Assembly: GCA_035641235.1 (NCBI GenBank)
Contig: DASQUP010000099.1
Location: 1-7,234, forward strand
DNA length: 7,234 bases
Origin: DASQUP01 sp035641235
Lineage (GTDB): Bacteria > Actinomycetota > CADDZG01 > WHSQ01
Direction of reading: 5' to 3'
Below the pieces are notes generated by a model. The model was not told where the DNA came from, made no database searches, and was given only the letters and a program-made list of their open reading frames with translations. Positions 1 to 5,927 of this stretch are shown here, piece by piece (position 1 is the stretch's first letter; each line of letters starts with the position of its first letter). Both the position numbers and the translations under genes were made by a program.

Positions 1-18
1 AATTCTGAGCCAGGTCAT
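1..18 (-). CDS. 5' end of a gene after the ABC ATPase, probably the permease (partial)
   Basis: Only the first six codons (MTWLRI) are inside the window. The ATG at 18 shares four bases (ATGA) with the stop of the upstream ABC ATPase, a classic translational-coupling arrangement. A strong Shine-Dalgarno sequence lies seven bases before it, inside the last ATPase codons. In ABC exporters of this ATPase type the next gene is normally the membrane-spanning permease, so that identity is inferred from context. Six residues cannot confirm it. Confidence 0.6.
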
Positions 19-998
19 CGCACGACCTCCTTCGTGCTGGCGGGGGCAGCTGAGGACTTTGCGACACCGGTCCAGTCGAGGAACAGGTCCTCCAGCGAGC
101 CCGAGTGAGCCGACAGCTCGTGAAGCGGAATGCGAGCGTCGTGAGCTCGGTTCCCGATCTGATCGATTGCGAGGCCGCGCACAAGGAGCGTCTGCCGGTC
201 TTGATGCTGCACGTAGGCTCCGGCCGACTCCAAAACTTTGGCCAGCTCAGTCGCCTGGGGCGTGCGAACCAGGACGGAGGATTCCTGCAAATCCGTGAGG
301 GAGCCACTAGCTACCAGACGGCCTCCGTTGACTACGAAGACCTCGTCGGCTAGGTGCTCTACCTCTGCGAGCAGATGGCTCGAGACGAACACCGTGCCGC
401 CATTGGCGGCGCGGGACCGAAGGAGTTCGCGCAGGTCGCGAATTCCCTGCGGATCGAGTCCGTTGCCGGGTTCATCGAGGACCAACACCGGAGGATCGCC
501 GAGCAGCGCGGCGGCAAGTCCTAGGCGCTGCTTCATACCTAGGGAATATGCACCGACGTGGCGATCGGCCGCATCACCAAGTCCCACGAGCCACAACATC
601 TCGTCGATGCGTTGTGTGGGAATGCCGCCGATGTCGGCAAGGATGCGAAGGTGATTCCTGCCGCTGCGTCCCGGATGGAATGCATTCGGCTCGAGAACAA
701 CTCCGACCGTTCGAGCCGGCTCGGGAAGGTCCCTGTAGCGCAAGCCACCGATCGTCGCTCTTCCCTGGTCCGCAGAAGCAAGGTCGAGGAGGATCTTCAT
801 TGTGGTGGATTTGCCGGCCCCGTTCGGACCGAGGAATCCGGTGACGCGCCCGGGACTTACCGTGAACGACAGGTCGTCGACTACCACGTGACCGCCGTAT
901 CGCTTGGTGACGTGCTCGATCACCAGTGCCTGCCCCGCGCCCGTGGGAGCGCGTTCCGTCCCGGGCGATTGTGGTCGTTCAGCGCCGAATTGAGTCAT
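15..998 (-). CDS. ABC transporter ATP-binding protein, BcrA/drug-exporter type
   Basis: Cytoplasmic ATPase subunit of an ABC exporter, 327 residues from the chosen start. Visible motifs are Walker A GPNGAGKST (57-65), an ABC signature degenerated to YSLGMKQ (151-157), Walker B VLVLDEP (171-177), the D-loop GNGLDP (178-183) and the H-loop histidine in SSHLL (H208). The Q-loop position reads VLEPNAFHPG (101-110), with Glu instead of Gln; my recollection is that acidic residues occur here in BcrA-like exporters. The roughly 90 residues after the core form the accessory C-terminal region common in these ATPases. The open frame extends to a possible start at 1100, but ATG 998 is preferred: it has a full AGGAGG five bases upstream, and the extra 34 residues are low-complexity and unlike the family. 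It overlaps the next gene by ATGA, so ATPase and probable permease are one unit. Such pairs export peptides, lipids or antibiotics; the substrate cannot be told here. Confidence 0.94.
   Translation of the reverse strand: MTQFGAERPQSPGTERAPTGAGQALVIEHVTKRYGGHVVVDDLSFTVSPGRVTGFLGPNGAGKSTTMKILLDLASADQGRATIGGLRYRDLPEPARTVGVVLEPNAFHPGRSGRNHLRILADIGGIPTQRIDEMLWLVGLGDAADRHVGAYSLGMKQRLGLAAALLGDPPVLVLDEPGNGLDPQGIRDLRELLRSRAANGGTVFVSSHLLAEVEHLADEVFVVNGGRLVASGSLTDLQESSVLVRTPQATELAKVLESAGAYVQHQDRQTLLVRGLAIDQIGNRAHDARIPLHELSAHSGSLEDLFLDWTGVAKSSAAPASTKEVVR
26..31 (-). promoter_or_regulatory. Shine-Dalgarno site of the presumed permease
   Basis: The minus strand reads AGGAGG, then TCGTGCG, then ATG at 18. 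The seven-base spacing and complete AGGAGG core strongly support the start at 18. The site lies within the final Lys-Glu-Val codons of the ABC ATPase. Confidence 0.8.
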
Positions 999-1218
999 GG
1001 GCGCCTCCTCTCGTTCCCAGCCGCGGCCTACGAATGCGCCCCGACTTGCGTCGTTCGACCGTGGAACAGGGGCTGCGGAATGACTAGAGCCGGACGGCAT
1101 TGTGCGTTAGTGACGGATGTCGTAGCGGTGTTTTCGGGCGGCGAATCGGGCGCCGGCGCTTTCCTTGCGACAAAGAGGACTCTCAGAGGTCTTCGCGTCT
1201 CAACAAACGTCCGCGAAC
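999..1218 (-). other. Intergenic gap between GH15 gene and ABC ATPase
   Basis: 220 bases separate the GH15 stop from the ABC ATPase start. Apart from the ATPase Shine-Dalgarno site I find only weak structure: a short palindrome GCGCCGGCGC at 1150-1159 and an imperfect small hairpin around 1180-1195 just after the GH15 gene. No convincing -35/-10 pair is visible. The size allows the ABC genes their own promoter, but none can be pointed to. Confidence 0.4.
1004..1009 (-). promoter_or_regulatory. Shine-Dalgarno site fixing the ABC ATPase start
   Basis: The minus strand reads GAGAGGAGG, then CGCCC, then ATG at 998. The complete AGGAGG at five-base spacing selects 998 over the longer open-frame start at 1100. 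Confidence 0.8.
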
Positions 1219-3069
1219 TCAATCCGGCTCTGTTGAAAGCGTCCCCTCGGCTCTCTGGCCGCGCGTCACGCTTCGCCCGGCGCCTGACGTTTCGAGGGCC
1301 ACTGCAGAAGCGATCAATGCGACGTGCGAAAAGGCCTGCGGAAAGTTTCCAAGCATGCGCTTTTCGTGAGGATCGTATTGCTCGCCGAGAAGCCCCACAT
1401 CGTTGCCTAATGCCAGCAGCCGCTCGAAGAGGGACAGCGCGTCATCCTGCCGGCCGAGTAGGACGAGGCAGTCGACGAGCCAGAAGCTGCACATGAGGAA
1501 CGTCCCCTCTCCAGGCTCCAGTCCGTCGTCTACGGCCTCGGTTAGGTATCGGTGCACCAGTCCATCGATCACCAAATGCTCCTCGATCGCCTCGATGGTT
1601 GAACGCATCACGTCCTCGCGTGCATCGATAAAGCCAACGAGGGGCAGCATGAGCAGGCTAGCGTCGAGGTTATCGTCGTCATAGGCGCGCTTGAAGCGCC
1701 CGCGGGCAACTCCACGCTCCATGACCTCTGAGCGTATGGCATCACGCGTCGCCCTCCAGGTCATCACGTCGCCATCCCTGCCGAATTCCTCGACCGTCTT
1801 CACGGCGCGGTCCACGGCAACCCAGGCCATTACTTTGGAATGAACGAAATGGCGTCTTCTCGATCGGACCTCCCAGATTCCTTCGTCCGGCTCCCGCCAT
1901 TTCTCGCAAACGAAATCGACAAGGGTCTGTTGCAGCCTCCACGCATCCGCTGATGCCTCGAGCCCTGCCCGCCGTGCCGAGTACAACGCGTCCATGACTT
2001 CCCCGTACACATCGAGTTGAAGCTGTTTGAATGCGGCGTTGCCGATGCGCACCGGACGAGAGCCCTCGTAGCCGGACAGCCAGCCGAGCTCTAATTCATG
2101 GAGCCGGCGTTCGCCGACGAGGCCGTACATGATCTGAAGATCCTCCGGGTCGCCGGCGGCCGCTCGCAGCAGCCAATCGCGCCACCCCGCAGCTTCTTCG
2201 GTGTAGCCCTTCTCGAGGAGGACATCGAGCGTGAAGGTTGCATCGCGCAGCCAGCAGTACCGGTAGTCCCAGTTTCGTGGTCCGCCGATCTTCTCGGGGA
2301 GAGATGTGGTCGCGGCCGCAACGACGCCACCGCTGGGAGCAAAAGTGAGGGCTTTGAGAGTAAGGAGGCTTCTCATAACCTCTTGCCGCCAACGGCCATC
2401 GTAAGAACAACGACCCGCCCACTGCTCCCAGAATCTCGCCGTGTTGACCAGCAGGTCGTCGCAGTCGCCGGGCTTCCACGAGTGAGCGGGCCTATGTGAA
2501 GGATGGTAGGCGGCCAGAAACGATTCGGTCTGGCCCTCCTCAACCGAAAACGTAGAGGTAACAGAGTCCTGAGTCAGCTCAAGATCTACACTCCCAACCA
2601 GGTCCAGTGCATGTGGCCCTCCCACCGCTTTCACCACATCGTCGTCGGTTCGGAACCAGGGAGTGATGCTGCCATAGTCGAAGCGCGGCTTGTATTCCAT
2701 CCGCACGTCCACTCTTCCGCGTTCGCCTCGCACCTGCCGAACGACAACGTGCTCCTCGGCGATCGCCCCAGGCTCCGGCGCTTCAAACCCAAGCTCGATC
2801 GGCAGTGCGTCGACGAGGACGACGCTGCCCGTCCGTGTCTCGAAGTGTGTCTCCAGAATCAAGGTGTCTCCGACATAGCGACGGGAGGCTCGAGCCGGCT
2901 CGGCCGGTTGAATCGACCAATGTCCGCCCTTTTCGGAATCGAGGATTGCGGCGAAGGAGGCGGGCGAATCAAACCTGGGCAAGCAAAGCCAGTCGATCGA
3001 GCCGGTGGTGGAAACGAGCGCTCCGGAGCTGGTATCGCCTATTAGCGCGTAGTCCTCGATCCGTTTCAC
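1219..3069 (-). CDS. Glycoside hydrolase family 15 protein (glucoamylase / trehalase-like)
   Basis: 616-residue GH15 enzyme, predicted to release glucose from alpha-linked glucans or trehalose by an inverting mechanism. The N-terminal beta-rich domain opens with RIEDYALIGD, then SIDWLCLPRFDSPASF (24-39), typical of bacterial GH15 and the mycobacterial trehalase group. The (alpha/alpha)6 catalytic domain begins near 225 and contains NWDYRYCWLRDATFTLD (266-282). By comparison with fungal glucoamylase (LWEE and SEQYD motifs), the catalytic acid is Glu400 in PDEGIWEVR and the base Glu563 in GEQYDPHEK; both are present. There is no signal peptide, so it should be cytoplasmic. The start is GTG, with GGGGAG three bases upstream, and this N-terminus matches the family. 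It follows the sensor kinase by 66 bases on the same strand, so it may be the third gene of that unit. The last ~25 residues look like an unstructured tail. Trehalase versus glucoamylase cannot be decided from sequence alone. Confidence 0.93.
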   Translation of the reverse strand: MKRIEDYALIGDTSSGALVSTTGSIDWLCLPRFDSPASFAAILDSEKGGHWSIQPAEPARASRRYVGDTLILETHFETRTGSVVLVDALPIELGFEAPEPGAIAEEHVVVRQVRGERGRVDVRMEYKPRFDYGSITPWFRTDDDVVKAVGGPHALDLVGSVDLELTQDSVTSTFSVEEGQTESFLAAYHPSHRPAHSWKPGDCDDLLVNTARFWEQWAGRCSYDGRWRQEVMRSLLTLKALTFAPSGGVVAAATTSLPEKIGGPRNWDYRYCWLRDATFTLDVLLEKGYTEEAAGWRDWLLRAAAGDPEDLQIMYGLVGERRLHELELGWLSGYEGSRPVRIGNAAFKQLQLDVYGEVMDALYSARRAGLEASADAWRLQQTLVDFVCEKWREPDEGIWEVRSRRRHFVHSKVMAWVAVDRAVKTVEEFGRDGDVMTWRATRDAIRSEVMERGVARGRFKRAYDDDNLDASLLMLPLVGFIDAREDVMRSTIEAIEEHLVIDGLVHRYLTEAVDDGLEPGEGTFLMCSFWLVDCLVLLGRQDDALSLFERLLALGNDVGLLGEQYDPHEKRMLGNFPQAFSHVALIASAVALETSGAGRSVTRGQRAEGTLSTEPD

Positions 3070-3071
3070 GG

Positions 3072-3084
3072 TCTCCCCAGGAGA
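3072..3084 (-). promoter_or_regulatory. Small hairpin covering the GH15 Shine-Dalgarno site
   Basis: The minus strand reads TCTCC, TGG, GGAGA, CC, then the GTG start at 3069. The five-base arms are fully complementary, and the second arm is part of the only plausible ribosome-binding sequence (GGGGAG). If it folds, the site is hidden. A three-base loop and short stem make it weak alone, so a regulatory role is inferred. Confidence 0.35.
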
Positions 3085-3091
3085 GTGCCGT

Positions 3092-3118
3092 GGCCCCGGC
3101 TCAAGTCGAGCTGGGGCC
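3092..3118 (-). terminator. GC-rich hairpin after the sensor kinase gene, possible terminator or attenuator
   Basis: Arms at 3092-3102 and 3108-3118 pair over 11 positions with one mismatch (C·A in the minus-strand RNA) around a five-base loop. It begins 17 bases after the kinase stop codon. No run of T follows on either strand, so it is not a classical intrinsic terminator. In high-GC actinobacteria such U-less hairpins may still terminate weakly or stabilise mRNA ends. It could set GH15 expression below that of the regulator and kinase. Confidence 0.4.
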
Positions 3119-3135
3119 GGACTCCCCCCAGACAG

Positions 3136-4569
3136 TTAGATAACCGATTCCCCACTGCCCCTCATTGTCGCCGGAAGCGTGACGGTGAACGTGGACCCTT
3201 CTCCCACCGTGCTGTGAACTCCCACAGAGCCTCCGAGGAGCCGCACGTTCTCGTGCACGATGCTGAGCCCGAGGCCGGTTCCAGACCCGGCGCGAGCGGG
3301 ATCCGCTTTAAAGAAGCGATCGAACAAATGGGGGATGTGATCGTGGGGTATTCCAGGGCCTCTGTCGGCAACGTCAATCTCGATCGCTCCATCTCGTTGG
3401 CGTACGCATACAAGGACGTCTTTGCGTCCGTACTTGATGGCGTTGTCGACGAGATTCCCTACAATGCGCTCGAGTCTTCTGCGATCGCAATCAATTGTTA
3501 CGGGCTCGGCGTCGATCGTCACGGCATCCGCCCACCCCCGCCGCAAAATCAGCGAATCGACGAGGGCAGACACGTTCACTCGCTCAACCTCAATCATCTG
3601 GCGTCCGGCATCGAACAGCGAAATCTCCATCAGCTCCTCGACCAACCGGCGGAGGCGGCGTACATCCTCGATAAGAAGTTCGACGGGCCTCCTCGCGCCG
3701 GGCGGGATCTCGTCGAGTTGATCGCGAACTAGGGAGGCTTCGCCAACAAGAGCCCCGATGGGTGTTCTCAGCTCATGTGCGACGTTGGCCGTGAACCTCC
3801 GTTCCCGCTCGCGCGAGTGAGAGAGTTCGTTGATCTTCTCCTCGAGTGCTTGTGCCATCTCGTTGAAGGAGATTGCCAGAGTTCCGAACTCATCGTGTGT
3901 CTCGACAGGCAATCTCGTCTCCAGAAGGCCCTCGGCAAGAGATCGAGCTGCGGCGCTCGCGCGCGAGACGGGGGCCAGCATTCGCCTTGATAGCAAGACA
4001 CCCACGACACCCGAGGCCGCAACCAAAACCAGCCAGCCAATGAGGAGCACTTTTCCAAGTTCGGATATAAGGCGTTGTACACCCGCTTCACGGAACGCGA
4101 AATAGAGCTCTAAATCAGTCCCTTCGACGATCTGACCCACAAATAGATAGGGCGTCCCCTCGATGACCGTTCGTTCGTGGGCCGGCTCCTGTTCCTGAAG
4201 GTCGTCCCGCAGGCTTGAGGGAATGAAGGAGGTGTCTCTAAGTTGTGGACTCGTGGCCAGTGCCTGACCTCCAGTCAAGACGATCGCTTCCAGACCCGCG
4301 CGGCTGTAAGTGGAGAAAAGGTCGTCTATTTCCTCCGGATCAGGTCCCGAGTCGAGGGAGCGGTCTGCGAGCAGGAAGTTGGTCTGGGCCCTCTCCAGCC
4401 CTCGGTCCAGCGACTCCTGGAGCCTGACCTGACGTACCACTAAGAAGGATGCTCCTGCGAGAGCGCCGGAAGCTATTGCACCCACCAAGATGAAGGCTAC
4501 GGTCAACCTCCATCGGAAGCGCTGAGTCCCCAGCGCCTGTTGGTCAGTGTGAATCGAGTCGGTATCCAA
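3136..4569 (-). CDS. Membrane sensor histidine kinase (HAMP, HisKA, HATPase)
   Basis: 477-residue sensor kinase, partner of the regulator encoded just upstream. Order: short cytoplasmic N-terminus; first membrane helix about 22-45; extracytoplasmic sensor of about 125 residues (46-172); second helix about 174-194; HAMP linker (195-248, with LAPV and DEFG); and dimerisation domain with phospho-acceptor His265 in AHELRTP. The ATP-binding domain has N-box NLVDNAIKYG (372-381), G1 DRGPGIP (402-408), F-box FDRFFK (416-421) and G2 GTGLGLS (430-436). All catalytic motifs are intact. The sensor region has no ligand motif I recognise. The predicted start is TTG (4569), giving a 26-base overlap with the regulator gene. 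No ATG, GTG or TTG lies between it and the first helix, and it has no good Shine-Dalgarno sequence, so translation is probably coupled to the regulator. The exact start is uncertain. Overall architecture resembles CseC/AfsQ2-type actinobacterial kinases, but orthology is not claimed. Confidence 0.95.
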   Translation of the reverse strand: MDTDSIHTDQQALGTQRFRWRLTVAFILVGAIASGALAGASFLVVRQVRLQESLDRGLERAQTNFLLADRSLDSGPDPEEIDDLFSTYSRAGLEAIVLTGGQALATSPQLRDTSFIPSSLRDDLQEQEPAHERTVIEGTPYLFVGQIVEGTDLELYFAFREAGVQRLISELGKVLLIGWLVLVAASGVVGVLLSRRMLAPVSRASAAARSLAEGLLETRLPVETHDEFGTLAISFNEMAQALEEKINELSHSRERERRFTANVAHELRTPIGALVGEASLVRDQLDEIPPGARRPVELLIEDVRRLRRLVEELMEISLFDAGRQMIEVERVNVSALVDSLILRRGWADAVTIDAEPVTIDCDRRRLERIVGNLVDNAIKYGRKDVLVCVRQRDGAIEIDVADRGPGIPHDHIPHLFDRFFKADPARAGSGTGLGLSIVHENVRLLGGSVGVHSTVGEGSTFTVTLPATMRGSGESVI

Positions 4570-5227
4570 CGCCGCGGACCGTATGAATGAGTCCCGGGTG
4601 GGCGGGATTGGTCTCGACCTTGCTACGCAGTCGTTTGATGGCCATATCTACGACGCGGGATTCTCCCAGATAGCCGTAGCCCCACACACGATCGAGGAGG
4701 ACCTCCCGGGTGAGAACCTGCCCCTGATGGCGGGCGAGCTCAAGGAGTAAGCGGAATTCTGTCGGCGTCAGCCCCAGTTCGTCGTCGCCTCGAGTCGCTT
4801 TGAACGCGCGGGGATCGATGGTGAGATTCGATACGGCTATCGGGCTATCGCCCTTTTCGAACGAAGATGCCCGGCGCATCACCGCCTTGAGCCGGGCCGT
4901 CAGTTCCTGCACCTCGAACGGCTTGGTCACGTAGTCATCTGCTCCTGCCTCGAGGCCTGCCACCACATCATCGGTCTCCGTCTTGGCGGTGAGGATCACA
5001 AGCACCACCTCGCTGTCCTTGCGTATTTCGCGGCAGATCTCTAGGCCGTCGAGAGAGGGAAGCATCAGGTCGAGCACGACGGCATCGAATGAACCCTTTC
5101 TGAACCGCATTAAACCCTGGCGGCCGTCCCCATCGGAGGTCACCTGGAGGCCGGCCCTTTCCAGGCCAATCGTGACCACTTCTCTGATAGACGGATCGTC
5201 TTCTATCAGCAGGACTCGTTCATCCAT
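4544..5227 (-). CDS. OmpR/PhoB-family response regulator
   Basis: 227-residue DNA-binding response regulator. The receiver domain (about 3-118) has the acidic pocket E9/D10/D11, phospho-acceptor Asp53 in VLDLMLPSLDG, Thr80 in VILTAK and Lys102 in VTKPF. The C-terminal winged helix (about 128-225) has the usual LTPTEFRLL (153-161), the VLTREVLLDRVWGY stretch (171-184), the recognition helix RVVDMAIKRLRSKVE (191-205) and the closing wing TVRGVGYRL (216-224). All phosphorylation residues are present. The start is ATG 5227; only weak purine-rich sequence precedes it, so translation may use a short leader. The kinase gene overlaps its 3' end by 26 bases, defining a two-component pair. Upstream, across 92 bases, a small gene is transcribed the other way, and the gap holds direct repeats of the type this protein family binds, suggesting autoregulation. 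Sequence style is near CseB/AfsQ1/MtrA-like regulators; no gene name is assigned. Confidence 0.96.
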   Translation of the reverse strand: MDERVLLIEDDPSIREVVTIGLERAGLQVTSDGDGRQGLMRFRKGSFDAVVLDLMLPSLDGLEICREIRKDSEVVLVILTAKTETDDVVAGLEAGADDYVTKPFEVQELTARLKAVMRRASSFEKGDSPIAVSNLTIDPRAFKATRGDDELGLTPTEFRLLLELARHQGQVLTREVLLDRVWGYGYLGESRVVDMAIKRLRSKVETNPAHPGLIHTVRGVGYRLDSH

Positions 5228-5319
5228 GGATCGATCCAGCGTAGCGCAGCCTTCTCAGGGAATTGAAGGATCGCGAGCCATTGCGAATCAAGGTCTTGTG
5301 ACACATCTGTTACGGAGTC
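5228..5319. promoter_or_regulatory. Divergent promoter region between response regulator and small gene
   Basis: This 92-base gap must carry the start signals for the two-component genes (minus) and, if it is expressed, the small gene (plus). No strong consensus -35/-10 pair is visible. On the minus strand, TACGCT, ten bases before the regulator ATG, loosely fits an actinobacterial TANNNT -10 element. The repeat operator occupies the distal end. Confidence 0.4.
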
Positions 5320-5324
5320 GTGAT
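5296..5324 (+). promoter_or_regulatory. Candidate operator: 7-bp direct repeats at 11-bp spacing
   Basis: TTGTGAC (5296-5302), CTGTTAC (5307-5313) and a weaker TCGTGAT (5318-5324) lie in the same orientation exactly 11 bases apart, one helical turn. Seven-base repeats separated by four bases are the layout bound by tandem OmpR/PhoB-family dimers (PhoB box, mycobacterial PhoP box). The site lies in the divergent gap upstream of a regulator of that family, with its third copy overlapping the first possible start of the small plus-strand gene. Binding by the neighbouring regulator is inferred. Confidence 0.45.
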
Positions 5325-5631
5325 CGTTGCGTCGTCGGAGTCGCTAATCATCGAGACCGTGAAAGTAAAGGGCATCTCTCTGCTCGCGTCAAAGCTGGAC
5401 GAGGCAAGCGGCAGATCTCTGGCGCACATTTTGCGTCGTGAGGGCGTGGACCTCAGCGCACGGGACTCTGATCCGTTGCCCCCCGGGACGCCGGTCTACA
5501 TAAAATCCGAAGCCGATCTCACGAATTTGCAGGTCAGCCTGACTAAAGCGAACTGCCGAGTGATCCCAGTACTCAACGGGGAATCACTCGTCGGTTTCAT
5601 AGAGACGGGCAGCGCAGAAGACCGCGCCTGA
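5320..5631 (+). CDS. Small hypothetical protein with a possible single CBS-like motif
   Basis: Open frame of 103 codons and the only gene candidate in a 700-base stretch. About 70% of its third positions are G or C, as in neighbouring genes, which favours a real gene. Residues 58-97 (PVYIKSEADLTN..., then RVIPVLNGESLVGFIETG) resemble one CBS repeat, with its PV-start, helix and 'R-x-I/L-P-V-x-x-x-x-L-V-G-x-I' ending. CBS modules usually come in pairs and bind adenosine ligands; only one is seen here. Residues 14-50 are not recognised. No signal peptide or membrane helix is evident. The first possible start is GTG 5320, whose GGAG is only two bases away. A second GTG at 5359 would start after the repeat operator and fits the motif as well. 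Neither has a proper Shine-Dalgarno site, so leaderless translation is possible. It is divergent from the regulator and may share its operator. Function unknown. Confidence 0.5.
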   Translation: MIVASSESLIIETVKVKGISLLASKLDEASGRSLAHILRREGVDLSARDSDPLPPGTPVYIKSEADLTNLQVSLTKANCRVIPVLNGESLVGFIETGSAEDRA

Positions 5632-5927
5632 GTCCCCGCTCTGGTCCCAGGCCTTCCGTAGGGATCTATGGCAGAAGCAGGGGACCGCGGCTGCCCCCGT
5701 ATGCTTCAAGTACGTGCCCGGCAGCCGCGGTACCTCCGGTCCCTCCGCTTGCCCGCCTAGATCCCCCCCAGGTCTCGCTCAACCCAAAATGGGATTTCGA
5801 TCTGCAGTGCTGCTCGCATCGAGGCCGCATCGTTTGTACCGAACCTTCGTGTCAACCCTGTAACGGTACCGATATAGCTCTGTCACATTGCTTGGACACG
5901 CTGTAGGTCCTCGGCTTTGATCGCTGA
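5632..5927. other. Non-coding interval between convergent genes
   Basis: About 296 bases lie between the 3' ends of the small plus-strand gene and the minus-strand aminotransferase gene. I see no gene in it. It holds a six-pair hairpin (5656-5661 with 5666-5671), the large hairpin at 5684-5731, an inverted pair GTACCG/CGGTAC (5836-5841 and 5864-5869), and a perfect TTGACA on the minus strand (5850-5855) without a matching -10. The first two are clustered enough to suggest transcript-end structure or a structured RNA. Confidence 0.45.
5684..5731. terminator. Large perfect hairpin, possible bidirectional terminator
   Basis: ACCGCGGCTGCC (5684-5695) is exactly complementary to GGCAGCCGCGGT (5720-5731), giving 12 perfect, mostly G-C pairs. 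The 24-base interior can itself fold through CGTA (5698-5701) with TACG (5711-5714). Its place between converging genes fits a terminator serving both strands. No T-run follows in either direction, so a U-less terminator, a dispersed palindromic repeat or part of a structured RNA are alternatives. Confidence 0.45.

Noticed and set aside
151..157. Loss of function in the ABC ATPase because the signature is SLGMKQ and the Q-loop has Glu (residue numbers 151-157 and 103 of the protein)
   Set aside because: Both variants fit what is known of BcrA-like exporters, and Walker A, Walker B and the H-loop are intact.
999..1100. 34-codon N-terminal extension of the ABC ATPase starting at 1100
   Set aside because: The extension is low-complexity and unlike ABC ATPases, while ATG 998 has a complete AGGAGG at five-base spacing.
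1150..1195. Terminator after the GH15 gene
   Set aside because: The small inverted repeats are short, mismatched or leave a loop that is too small, and no T-run follows in the right place.
558..1496. 312-codon open frame on the plus strand
   Set aside because: It runs antisense across the ABC ATPase and the end of the GH15 gene, both of which have intact family motifs. Its own translation is Arg/Ser-rich with no recognisable domain, as expected of a shadow frame in high-GC DNA.
2503..3732. Long plus-strand frames opposite the GH15 and kinase genes
   Set aside because: They mirror well-defined minus-strand genes, lack recognisable motifs and have no convincing start signals.
5684..5735. tRNA-like arm with a CTTCAAG loop inside the large hairpin
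   Set aside because: No GGTTCGA-type T-arm, no acceptor stem and no D-arm can be fitted on either strand, so a tRNA (including selenocysteine tRNA) is not supported.
5830..5855. Minus-strand TTGACA as a promoter in the convergent interval
   Set aside because: The bases 16-18 positions downstream (ACGATG / CGATGC) do not resemble a -10 element, and no gene start lies downstream within the interval.
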